A DNA stretch of 5,975 nt from an uncultured Erysipelotrichaceae bacterium (GCA_902795725.1 CADBLY010000103.1:1-5975), one strand, 5' to 3'. Positions 1-5,835 are shown, counted from the stretch's first letter. Notes: generated from the letters alone by a model not told the origin. Made by a program: numbers and translations.

Positions 1-2
1 TA

Positions 3-19
3 TTGTTTAATTTAAACAA
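3..19. repeat. Perfect short inverted repeat upstream of abiEi
   Basis: Seen in the sequence: TTGTTTA at 3-9 and TAAACAA at 13-19 are exact inverse complements around a 3-base ATT spacer. It lies about 60 bases before the antitoxin start. AbiEi antitoxins of the characterised streptococcal system repress their own operon by binding inverted repeats in the promoter, so this could be one operator half of a pair with the repeat at 18-54. That role is inferred. A short AT palindrome could also arise by chance. Confidence 0.35.
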
Positions 20-54
20 AACACACACATACACATTGACTTATGTGTGTTTTT
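18..54. repeat. Inverted repeat / hairpin: candidate AbiEi operator or terminator of an upstream gene
   Basis: ACACACATA at 23-31 pairs exactly with TATGTGTGT at 42-50 around a 10-base loop. With one bulged C (position 22), AAAA at 18-21 can pair with TTTT at 51-54, so the T-run follows the stem directly. This is the shape of a bidirectional intrinsic terminator for a gene off the left edge. The same symmetry and its place just before the antitoxin gene also fit an autoregulatory operator. A TTGACT in the loop (36-41) resembles a -35 box, but no good -10 follows at 16-18 bases. Confidence 0.45.
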
Positions 55-81
55 AGTTTAAAAAGTTTATAGGTGATTTAA

Positions 82-624
82 ATGATATATAATTATAATG
101 AAATAAAAGATAAATTTGGATCAGATTATCAAGTAAAGAAGGCTATAAGTAATGGAATGCTATATAAACTTGAATCAGGTTTATACTCAGATAAAGAAAG
201 TATCCATTATCTAGATATATTTACCAAAAAATATCCTAAGGCTATTATTTCTGGTGATAGTGCTTATTATTATCATAATTTGACTGATGTAATTCCTAAA
301 AAAATATATATGACTACTGATAGGAACTCTGGTAGATTTAAAGATAATCATATTGAGCAATCGTATGAGATAGATAATTATTTTAGTCTAGGTAAGACAA
401 GTATTGAATATGAAGGAGTTAAAATCAATATATATGATAAAGAAAGAATGTTATTGGAAATCATAAAAAACAAAAATAATACTTCATATGATTATTATAA
501 GGAAATTATAAATAATTATAGGAAAATAAGGGATAATTTGGATATAATGAAACTTCAAAATTATTCAAATATTTATCCTAATGGTGAAAAACTCATGGAA
601 ATGATACAGGATGAGGTATTCTAA
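82..624 (+). CDS. abiEi: AbiEi-like antitoxin of a type IV toxin-antitoxin system
   Basis: A 180-residue protein resembling AbiEi family antitoxins, the transcriptional repressor and antitoxin of AbiE abortive-infection modules. Residues about 1-50 look like a short winged-helix DNA-binding domain ending in the family-typical stretch GMLYKLESGLYS. The middle carries the characteristic pattern AIISGDSAYYYHNLTDVIP, followed by a beta-rich section and an INIYDKERMLLEIIKN segment typical of the C-terminal domain. In the known system the antitoxin counters the toxin without stable protein-protein contact and represses the operon through promoter repeats; two inverted repeats lie just upstream here. 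The start is supported by AGGTGA at 71-76, five bases before the ATG. The stop codon TAA shares its last A with the ATG of the next gene, so the pair is translationally coupled. Family assignment rests on recognised pattern and gene order; no alignment was run. Confidence 0.85.
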   Translation: MIYNYNEIKDKFGSDYQVKKAISNGMLYKLESGLYSDKESIHYLDIFTKKYPKAIISGDSAYYYHNLTDVIPKKIYMTTDRNSGRFKDNHIEQSYEIDNYFSLGKTSIEYEGVKINIYDKERMLLEIIKNKNNTSYDYYKEIINNYRKIRDNLDIMKLQNYSNIYPNGEKLMEMIQDEVF

Positions 625-1286
625 TGAATTTAGGTAAGTTAGTAAATTTATATATTAGTGATGGTTATGAACAAGCTGATGCTATTGCAAAGGTTGCTCA
701 AGATATTGTGCTACTTAAAATTTCTAACAGTGTTTTAAATCGTAATGTTACAATTAAAGGTGGTGTGGTAATACATAGTATTTCAAATGATAAACGTCGT
801 GCTACTAGAGATATGGATTTTGATTTTATTAAATATTCACTTGATGATGATTCAATTAAGAGTTTTATAAAGAAATTAAATAATGCTAATGATGAAATCA
901 AAATTGATATTAACGGAACTATTGAAAAATTACATCACCAAGATTATGATGGCAAACGAATTAATATAACAATAATTGATAATAATAATTATAGAATTGA
1001 TTCAAAATTAGATATTGGAGTTCATAAAGATTTTGATATAGAACAAGAAGAATATTGTTTTAATTTAGATATTATAAATAAAAGTGCAACATTACTTATA
1101 AATTCCCCCGAACAAATTTTTGTTGAAAAATTAAAATCATTATTAAAATTTGTTTATACATCTACAAGATATAAGGATATATTTGATTTTTATTATTTAA
1201 TAACAAATTGTAATCTTAATAAGAATAAAATAATAGATATTATATTAAATTACATACAATCATTTGAAAGTATCACAGTACCATAA
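624..1286 (+). CDS. abiEii: AbiEii/AbiGii-like nucleotidyltransferase toxin
   Basis: A 220-residue protein of the AbiEii/AbiGii toxin family, nucleotidyltransferases related to DNA polymerase beta; characterised relatives inhibit growth and can modify tRNA acceptor ends. Visible motifs are the GG of KGGVVIH (46-47) followed by RRATRDMDFDF with the metal-binding Asp pair (D63, D65), then SKLDIG (127-132) with a second conserved Lys/Asp pair, then EKLKSLL (168-174) and TRYKDIFDFYYL (181-192), the conserved Lys/Arg/Asp helix of the family. All expected catalytic positions appear intact. It overlaps the antitoxin stop by one base, and GAGGT at 613-617 gives a good ribosome site six bases before ATG. 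At 220 residues it is shorter than the roughly 300-residue streptococcal toxin because it ends soon after the last conserved helix. A terminator starts at the stop codon, so this looks like a natural short form rather than a frameshift, but C-terminal loss cannot be excluded. Confidence 0.85.
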   Translation: MNLGKLVNLYISDGYEQADAIAKVAQDIVLLKISNSVLNRNVTIKGGVVIHSISNDKRRATRDMDFDFIKYSLDDDSIKSFIKKLNNANDEIKIDINGTIEKLHHQDYDGKRINITIIDNNNYRIDSKLDIGVHKDFDIEQEEYCFNLDIINKSATLLINSPEQIFVEKLKSLLKFVYTSTRYKDIFDFYYLITNCNLNKNKIIDIILNYIQSFESITVP

Positions 1287-1327
1287 AAAAACAATCCAAA
1301 ATTATAATATTACTGGATTGTTTTTTT
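1285..1327. terminator. Intrinsic terminator of the abiE operon
   Basis: A 14-bp perfect stem formed by AAAAAAACAATCCA (1285-1298) and its complement (1314-1327), loop of 15 bases, with a 7-base T-run closing the right arm. The left arm begins inside the abiEii stop codon. The A-tract on one side and T-tract on the other make it potentially bidirectional. It separates the toxin-antitoxin module from what follows. Confidence 0.85.
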
Positions 1328-1487
1328 ATACAATTATATCAGTTCATCTTTATTACATTTTTACCTCTTAAATATATCTTGTTTATTTAATGTTAAATAG
1401 TTAAAAACATTTCTATTAAATTTGTTTAAATCATATTGTATTAAATTATTAGTTATTAAGTTAAATAAAGTATATTAAGTGTATTAA
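1328..1487. other. Very AT-rich non-coding spacer
   Basis: No reading frame of note, RNA gene or clear promoter is visible on either strand. The sequence is dominated by A and T, with loosely repeated TTAAAT/TTATTAAG words. Its right end contains ATATTAAGTGTATTA (1472-1486), which recurs exactly at 5836-5850, and the coding fragment that follows opens directly after it. The spacer probably reflects decayed or recombined DNA between accessory segments. Confidence 0.5.
1472..1486 (+). repeat. 15-bp direct repeat, copy 1
   Basis: ATATTAAGTGTATTA here is identical to 5836-5850, about 4.4 kb away in the same orientation. Copy 1 lies immediately before the point where the truncated surface-domain frame opens. 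In DNA this AT-rich one such match per window is not very surprising, so significance is uncertain. Confidence 0.4.
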
Positions 1488-2042
1488 AATGGAACTACAC
1501 CATATGTAGACCCATATAGTCATCATATAGGAGATACGTTTACGCTAAATGGTGATAGCTATCATATTATAGCTAATAGTCCAGTAGAAGATGATTATGT
1601 CGTAGCTTTAAAAGATACACTATTAACAGTTTCAGAAATAACCGCACCAGAAGGTGTAACAGTACGTGATAATCAAGGTGATGGAAGTATAGGTGGAGTA
1701 TGATTTGGAAACGTTAATTCAAATTCTTATTCAAGTTCATATATAAAATCAATGGTAGATTCCTGGGCAACAGCTAAATTTACAAATAATGAGTTAAAGC
1801 AGATAAATAGTTATAATGCAAGATTAGTGACATATGATGAATTACAAAATATTGTACAATATGAATGGATGTATAATAGTAATTCCATGTATTGGACAAT
1901 GACTCCATTCCAATATTTTTTATCTCGTGTATGGGTCGTGAACCGAAATGGAACCTTGGGCCACGACGATGTTTACTCCACCCCTCATGGTGCTGTCCGC
2001 CCAGTTATCAATGTCTATAAATCAGCCATACCACAAAGTTAG
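1488..2042 (+). pseudogene. 5'-truncated variable surface/pilin-like domain fragment with in-frame TGA
   Basis: One frame is open from 1488 to a TAG at 2040-2042 except for a TGA at 1701-1703, giving 71 residues, the stop, then 112 residues. The first part reads as the start of a secreted or surface domain (GDTFTLNGDSYHIIANSP, then VVALKDTLLTV). The second contains SYIKSMVDSWA, ARLVTYDELQ, SMYWTMTP, SRVWVVNRNG and GAVRPVINVYKSAI. I recognise this overall pattern from large families of surface or prepilin-like proteins in gut Firmicutes, where it forms the C-terminal part and resembles a C-type-lectin or formylglycine-enzyme-like fold; that comparison is from memory. No signal peptide, membrane segment or pilin leader precedes it, and no ribosome site supports a start; the in-frame ATG at 1752 also lacks one. 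The context ...GSIGGV-TGA-FGNVNSN suggests that a Trp codon became TGA. It is most likely a truncated remnant or a silent donor cassette for a full-length gene elsewhere. Confidence 0.7.
1926..2006 (+). other. GC-rich, C-ending-codon patch resembling a DGR variable region
   Basis: By hand count 46 of these 81 bases are G or C (about 57%), in a window that is otherwise strongly AT-rich. In the reading frame of the fragment many codons end in C (GTC, AAC, ACC, GGC, CAC, GAC, TAC, TCC, ACC, GTC, CGC, ATC), whereas neighbouring genes overwhelmingly prefer T or A. In DGR targets, adenines of AAC-type template codons are randomised, which leaves NNC codons and raises GC. The patch encodes the variable-looking stretch between RVW and AVRPVINV, and its constant 3' end (GCTGTCCGCCCAGTTATC) could serve as the initiation-of-homing sequence. 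No reverse transcriptase or adenine-rich template copy is visible in this window, so the role is inferred. Confidence 0.4.
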
Positions 2043-2070
2043 ATGTAATTATGCATCTATCTTTTTTTTT
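2040..2070 (+). terminator. Hairpin plus T-run after the variable-domain fragment
   Basis: TAGATGTA (2040-2047) and TGCATCTA (2052-2059) form an 8-bp stem with one G-T pair around a 4-base ATTA loop, followed by TC and nine Ts (2062-2070). The TAG stop codon is part of the stem. As RNA this is a Rho-independent terminator with a fairly AT-rich stem. A compact 8-bp/4-nt hairpin just downstream of a variable region is also a feature of DGR targets such as that of the BPP-1 phage. Confidence 0.7.
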
Positions 2071-2077
2071 AGTATTT

Positions 2078-2086
2078 TGATATAAT
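2078..2086 (+). promoter_or_regulatory. Extended -10 promoter for the yutD-tgt operon
   Basis: TGATATAAT is a perfect extended -10 element (TGnTATAAT), with TATAAT at 2081-2086. The predicted start of transcription is about 2093, giving a leader of roughly 17 bases before the ATG at 2110. The expected -35 region falls next to the T-run of the preceding terminator and has no good TTGACA match, which is common for extended -10 promoters. Confidence 0.7.
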
Positions 2087-2109
2087 CTTCTATAGGAATG
2101 GGTGATATT

Positions 2110-2388
2110 ATGAAAACAATTACACTAGATAATATAAATTATGAATTAATAGAAGATTATAAGAATGGTTTTGATTTAGAATCATTAAAGGAAAAATTTA
2201 CTGATTATTTTTATGATTATGATTATATTTTAGGGGATTGGTCATATGATAAATTAAGACTAAAAGGTTTTTGTGAAAGAAAAAATAAGATATGTAAAAG
2301 AATTAATGATATTAAGTTTAAGGATGATTATATTAAAAATCTTTGTAGTTATGACTGTCGTTATTTTTTAATTAAGAAGGTTGATTAA
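2110..2388 (+). CDS. yutD: YutD family protein
   Basis: A 92-residue protein matching the small YutD-like family of Firmicutes, whose biochemical role is not established. The recognisable signature is an N-terminal strand TLDNINYELIEDYKNGFD, then YDYILGDWSYDKLRLKGF, corresponding to the family-typical YDYIVGDWGY-QLRLKGF, and a C-terminal cysteine-containing segment NLCSYDCRYFLIKKV, which parallels the usual EYCNFGCAYFVLKK ending. An ATG at 2098 is in frame, but the Shine-Dalgarno sequence GGGTGA (2100-2105) lies between it and the ATG at 2110, four bases from the latter, so 2110 is preferred. It is the first gene after the extended -10 promoter and is followed after 4 bases by tgt, so the two are probably co-transcribed. 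No signal peptide or membrane segment is seen; a cytoplasmic location is expected. Confidence 0.85.
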   Translation: MKTITLDNINYELIEDYKNGFDLESLKEKFTDYFYDYDYILGDWSYDKLRLKGFCERKNKICKRINDIKFKDDYIKNLCSYDCRYFLIKKVD

Positions 2389-2392
2389 AAAT

Positions 2393-3514
2393 ATGGGAAA
2401 GATTAAATATGAATTATTAAAGGAAGAGAAGAATACTAAGGCAAGATTAGGTATTATAGAAACTAATTATGGTAGGGTAAATACACCTATTTTTATGCCA
2501 GTTGGTACTCAAGCTACTGTTAAAACATTATCACCAGAAGAATTAAAAGATATTCATTGTGGAATAATTCTATCTAATACATATCATTTATGGTTAAGAC
2601 CAGGTGAGAATGTTGTAGATCAATCTGGAGGTCTTCATAAATTTATGAATTATGACGGGCCTATCTTAACTGATAGTGGTGGATTTCAGGTGTTTTCTTT
2701 AGCTCGTAATAAGAAAAAAGATATTATTGAAGAAGGAGTTAAGTTTAAGAGTCATTTAGATGGTACTAATCTATTACTAACTCCAGAAAAATCAATTGAA
2801 ATACAAAATAAATTAGATAGTGATATTGCAATGAGTTTTGATGAATGTATTCCATATCCAGCTACTTACGAATATGCAAAACAAAGTACCGAAAGAACAC
2901 TTAGATGGGCCAAAAGAGGAAAAGATGTACATAACAATCCTAATCAATCTTTATTTGGTATTGTTCAAGGATCGGAGTATGAAGATTTAAGAAAATGGAG
3001 TGCGGAAGAAACAGTTAAATTAGATTTTGATGGTTATTCTATTGGTGGAACTAGTGTTGGTGAAGATAAAGATACTATGTATAAAATGGTTGATTATGCT
3101 ATCAAATATTTACCCAAAGATAAACCACGTTATTTAATGGGAGTAGGAGATCCTATCGATTTAATTGAAGGTGTTATTAGAGGGGTGGATATGTTTGATT
3201 GTGTTTTACCAACACGTCTTGCCCGTCATGGAAATTGTTTTACTCATCATGGAAGAATTAATATTAGAAATCAAAAATACAAAGAAGATTTCACACCACT
3301 AGAAGAATCTTGCGATTGCTATGCTTGTAAAAACTATACTAAAGCATACATTAGGCACTTAATAGTGGCAAATGAAACATTTGGTGCTAGATTATTATCA
3401 ATTCATAATATCCGTTTTTTAGTTAAACTAATGGAAGATTTAAGAGTGGCAATTAAAGAAGATAATATTTTAGAATATAAGGAGAAATTTATTAAAGAAT
3501 ATGAAAATAAATAG
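2393..3514 (+). CDS. tgt: tRNA-guanine(34) transglycosylase (queuosine pathway)
   Basis: Tgt exchanges guanine-34 in the anticodon of GUN-decoding tRNAs (Asp, Asn, His, Tyr) for preQ1 or a related base in queuosine synthesis. Key residues, numbered from the ATG at 2393: DSGGFQVF with D94 near the base pocket, SFDEC with D150, GIVQGS with Q192, GGTSVGE (218-224), the nucleophile D269 in MFDCVLPTR, and the zinc site C307-x-C309-x2-C312 with H338. All catalytic and zinc positions are present. The length of 373 residues is normal for bacterial Tgt. A TTG at 2381 is in frame but overlaps yutD and would have its AAGAAGG ribosome site directly adjacent; the ATG at 2393 is preferred because MGKIKYELLK matches the usual N-terminus, although the AAGG is then 12 bases away. 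One oddity is Thr220 where a Leu is common in GGLSVGE. Its 3' end overlaps the next gene by 14 bases, so translation is probably coupled. Confidence 0.97.
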   Translation: MGKIKYELLKEEKNTKARLGIIETNYGRVNTPIFMPVGTQATVKTLSPEELKDIHCGIILSNTYHLWLRPGENVVDQSGGLHKFMNYDGPILTDSGGFQVFSLARNKKKDIIEEGVKFKSHLDGTNLLLTPEKSIEIQNKLDSDIAMSFDECIPYPATYEYAKQSTERTLRWAKRGKDVHNNPNQSLFGIVQGSEYEDLRKWSAEETVKLDFDGYSIGGTSVGEDKDTMYKMVDYAIKYLPKDKPRYLMGVGDPIDLIEGVIRGVDMFDCVLPTRLARHGNCFTHHGRINIRNQKYKEDFTPLEESCDCYACKNYTKAYIRHLIVANETFGARLLSIHNIRFLVKLMEDLRVAIKEDNILEYKEKFIKEYENK

Positions 3515-4331
3515 AGTATATTATCAAGTAAAGGGTAATGTTGATAAAAGAATAGTTCTTTTATCTGATATTCATTACTATAGTAAAAAAGATAACAAAA
3601 AACTGAATAGAATACTAGACAATTTAAATAATATTGATTATGACTATTTATGTATAACAGGTGATTTAATTGATGAAAGAAATATTCATGATGAAGAATA
3701 CTTAATAACTTTTTTAAAAAAATTAGCTAAAAAAAGCAAAATTATTATTTCGCTAGGAAATCATGAATATATAAATGGTAAAGATTATAGTAATTATAAT
3801 AAAGTATTGTTTAATAATATAAATAAGATAAGAAATGTATCTGTTTTAGATAATGATATTCTAAATATCGATAATATTAATTTTATAGGTCTTACACTTC
3901 CAGGAGAATACTATTATAAATATAACGAACACAATGATAACTATTTAATAGATTATATTAATAAGCATATTCCATTTTTAAAATCAGGATATAATATATT
4001 ATTGTGTCATACTCCCATTAGAATAACTAAAAGTAAAGTATTTAATAAATTAAATATAGCTAATAATATAGATTTAGTATTATCTGGTCATACCCATGGT
4101 GGGATTACTCCATCTATTTTAAAAAAAGTATTAAAGGGTAGAGGATTAATCGGTCCACAAATTGGAATATTAGTTAAACATAGTTATGGAAAATATACAA
4201 TTAATAAAACTAATTTTATAATATCTAGTGGAATAACAAAATCATCACATGCAAATAAGCTATCTTTTTTAGATTTTTTATTCGCACCAGAGATAACAAT
4301 TATTGATATCAAGAGTGTTGACGTATGTTAA
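3501..4331 (+). CDS. Calcineurin-like metallophosphoesterase (YkuE-like)
   Basis: A 276-residue protein with the complete metallophosphoesterase motif set: SDIH (D23, H25), GDLID (D55, D58), GNHE (N87, H88), CHTP (H170) and GHTHGG (H197, H199). These coordinate two metal ions in the calcineurin-like fold. The compact arrangement and GHTHGG ending resemble the YkuE/LpxG-type branch, members of which hydrolyse phosphoesters or pyrophosphate bonds, some of them at the membrane. The substrate cannot be told from sequence. Unlike many YkuE relatives there is no obvious N-terminal membrane anchor or twin-arginine signal, since the protein starts MKINRVYYQVKG, so it is probably cytoplasmic. It starts inside the tgt 3' end. 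AAGGAG at 3479-3484 is too far (16 bases) to be a standard ribosome site, so translation probably depends on ribosomes finishing tgt. It is the last gene of the operon, with a hairpin over its stop codon. The link to tgt may be positional only. Confidence 0.88.
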   Translation: MKINRVYYQVKGNVDKRIVLLSDIHYYSKKDNKKLNRILDNLNNIDYDYLCITGDLIDERNIHDEEYLITFLKKLAKKSKIIISLGNHEYINGKDYSNYNKVLFNNINKIRNVSVLDNDILNIDNINFIGLTLPGEYYYKYNEHNDNYLIDYINKHIPFLKSGYNILLCHTPIRITKSKVFNKLNIANNIDLVLSGHTHGGITPSILKKVLKGRGLIGPQIGILVKHSYGKYTINKTNFIISSGITKSSHANKLSFLDFLFAPEITIIDIKSVDVC

Positions 4332-4338
4332 CACTTTT
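4314..4338 (+). terminator. Weak intrinsic terminator at the end of the yutD-tgt-phosphoesterase operon
   Basis: AGTGTTGAC (4314-4322) pairs with GTTAACACT (4327-4335), 9 bp with one G-T pair, around a 4-base GTAT loop. Only four Ts (4335-4338) follow before A-rich sequence. The TAA stop codon of the phosphoesterase lies within the right arm. The short T-run makes termination likely to be partial. Confidence 0.5.
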
Positions 4339-4474
4339 AATATTACAAAAATTAATTTTCTGTATGCCCACATAAAACACTCTCAAATTTTTTAAAAAAT
4401 ATCTCTTAAAAAAAAGGAAATAGAAAATAAATATATAAATAAAAATTAGAAACATATAATTTAATGGTGATTAT
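4339..4474. other. AT-rich leader of the penicillin-binding protein gene
   Basis: No coding frame is visible. It contains a perfect AT palindrome (A, six T, six A, T at 4387-4400), a purine-rich stretch, and GGTGA at 4466-4470, four bases before the ATG at 4475; the same GGTGA spacing is used by yutD. A TATAAT at 4455-4460 would start transcription almost inside the ribosome site and lacks a -35, so it is a doubtful promoter. Confidence 0.4.
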
Positions 4475-5734
4475 ATGTTTTTTCGTGATATTCATACTAG
4501 AATTAAAATAATAACTTTAATAATAATTGTGTGTTTTATTCTAATTGTTGGTAAAGTATTCTATATTCAAGTGTTTTCTTATAAAAAACTTAATAAATCA
4601 GCTACTGGAGTATGGAGTCGAAATCTACCGCTAGAAGCTAATCGTGGTAGTATCTTTGATGCTAATGGTGAGATTCTAGCTGGTAATATAACAACTACAT
4701 CACTAGTAGTTATTCCAAATCAAATAAAGGATAAAAAAACAACCGCTAAAGCTTTATCTAATGTCTTAAAATCAGACTATAAAGATATGTTAAAACATGT
4801 ATCCAAAAGAACATCAATTGAAAGGATACACCCTGAAGGAAGAAGATTATCTTATGAAATAGCAGATAGAATTAATGGTTTAAAATTGGATGGAGTATAT
4901 CTTGTAAAAGAAGCTAAAAGATATTATCCTAACAAAACAATGCTATCACATTCCTTAGGTTTTGTTGGTATTGATAATCAAGGATTAGCTGGGTTAGAAT
5001 TAGAGTATAATAAGTACTTAACTGGTAGTAATGGTGCAATAAAATATATATCAGATGCAAAAGGATCAAAACTTCCACTTGCCCAAAGTTATGAAAAACC
5101 TCAAGATGGTATGAATATGACTCTAACCATCAATTATGATATTCAAGAAGCATTAGAAAGAGAACTAAATAATGCTGTTAACATGTACAATCCTGATCAA
5201 GCCCTAGGTATTGCTATGAATCCCAATACAGGAGAAATATTAGCTATTGCTTCTCGACCTAATTTTAATCCGAATGGTTATCAAGACTATACTATGGAAG
5301 AGATAAATCGTAATTTACCAGTATGGATGACTTACGAACCCGGAAGTACTCTAAAAATAATCACTCTTGCTACATCTTTACAAGAAAAAATTGTTGATCT
5401 AGAGCATGATAAATTTTATGATAGTGGTTCCATAACAGTTATGGGTTCTAAGTTGCATTGTTGGAAACCTGGTGGTCATGGAGAAGAAACCTATTTAGAA
5501 GTAGTAGAAAACTCTTGTAACCCAGGATTCGTTAATTTGGGATTAAAACTTGGTAAAGAAAAATTGTTTAGCTATATTAAAAATTTTGGTTTTGGCGTAA
5601 AAACTGGAGTTGATTTAGTAGGAGAAAGTGATGGTATATTATTTGATGAAGATAAAATAACCGATCTAGAACTAGCTACCACTGCTTTTGGTCAAGGTAT
5701 ATCAGTAACTCCTATTCATCTTGGAGTCTGTTAA
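4475..5734 (+). CDS. Class B penicillin-binding protein (FtsI/SpoVD-like), C-terminally truncated before the KTG motif
   Basis: A membrane-anchored transpeptidase for peptidoglycan cross-linking. Residues about 10-33 form the single N-terminal membrane segment after a short cytoplasmic tail. Residues about 45-205 are the PBP dimer domain (ANRGSIFDANGEILAGN at 55-71; KRYYPNKTMLSHSLGFVG at 148-165). The transpeptidase domain begins near 215 and has the active-site SxxK in EPGSTLK (S291, K294) and SxN in ENSCNP (S347, N349). It continues normally through FGQGISVTPI (405-414), then changes to HLGVC and a TAA. The catalytic KTG motif that should follow some tens of residues later is absent, and no other frame restores it downstream. 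FtsI/SpoVD/PBP2B relatives are usually about 550-720 residues, so 419 implies loss of a large part of the catalytic domain. The KTG in FGVKTGVDLVGE (376-378) is a separate conserved site, not the catalytic one. The product is probably inactive. It is followed by a gene that looks like part of a mobile element, suggesting disruption by insertion. Confidence 0.85.
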   Translation: MFFRDIHTRIKIITLIIIVCFILIVGKVFYIQVFSYKKLNKSATGVWSRNLPLEANRGSIFDANGEILAGNITTTSLVVIPNQIKDKKTTAKALSNVLKSDYKDMLKHVSKRTSIERIHPEGRRLSYEIADRINGLKLDGVYLVKEAKRYYPNKTMLSHSLGFVGIDNQGLAGLELEYNKYLTGSNGAIKYISDAKGSKLPLAQSYEKPQDGMNMTLTINYDIQEALERELNNAVNMYNPDQALGIAMNPNTGEILAIASRPNFNPNGYQDYTMEEINRNLPVWMTYEPGSTLKIITLATSLQEKIVDLEHDKFYDSGSITVMGSKLHCWKPGGHGEETYLEVVENSCNPGFVNLGLKLGKEKLFSYIKNFGFGVKTGVDLVGESDGILFDEDKITDLELATTAFGQGISVTPIHLGVC

Positions 5735-5790
5735 ATGATACCTTTACTATAACTAGAGGAAATACTAGTAAATATACTAAAAAATATGAT

Positions 5791-5821
5791 GTTCTATTTA
5801 ACTATAATTGTTTTATAGAAC
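5791..5821. repeat. Imperfect inverted repeat, possible terminator or element-end structure
   Basis: GTTCTATTTAAC (5791-5802) and GTTTTATAGAAC (5810-5821) pair over 10 of 12 positions, with two adjacent T-T mismatches, around a 7-base loop. A short TTTAATT follows. It could terminate transcription running out of the truncated PBP gene, or act as a binding site at the end of a mobile element. The stem is AT-rich and unproven. Confidence 0.35.
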
Positions 5822-5835
5822 TTTAATTAATTAAC

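Noticed and set aside
20..50. CA/TG-rich stretch as a simple-sequence phase-variation tract
   Set aside because: Only four to five CA units are present and they form one arm of an inverted repeat; too short for a typical slippage tract.
698..901. 67-codon open frame on the minus strand
   Set aside because: It lies wholly inside abiEii, has no convincing ribosome site, and its translation has no recognisable pattern; it is a shadow of the real gene.
1752..2042. A 96-residue stand-alone gene starting at the ATG at 1752
   Set aside because: No Shine-Dalgarno precedes this ATG, and the same frame continues sensibly upstream past 1752 to 1488 apart from one TGA, so it is part of a broken longer domain.
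2098..2109. Upstream ATG start for yutD
   Set aside because: Its AGGA lies directly against the codon with essentially no spacer, while GGGTGA is placed correctly for the ATG at 2110.
2381..2392. TTG start for tgt adding four residues
   Set aside because: It would overlap yutD and has its purine-rich site directly against the codon; the ATG at 2393 gives the usual Tgt N-terminus.
4312..4383. Alternative pairing of AGAGTGTT (4312-4319) with AACACTCT (4376-4383) as an attenuator-like switch
   Set aside because: The loop would be over 50 bases and no leader peptide or ligand-binding structure is visible; the local 9-bp hairpin is the simpler structure.
4455..4460. Perfect TATAAT before the PBP gene as a promoter
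   Set aside because: Transcription would begin at about 4467, within the ribosome binding site, and no -35 or extended -10 is present; TATAAT is frequent by chance in such AT-rich DNA.
5602..5610. KTG in FGVKTGVD of the PBP as the catalytic motif
   Set aside because: This KTG precedes the FGQGISVTP segment and lies in a conserved non-catalytic position; the catalytic KTG(T/S) normally comes after that segment.
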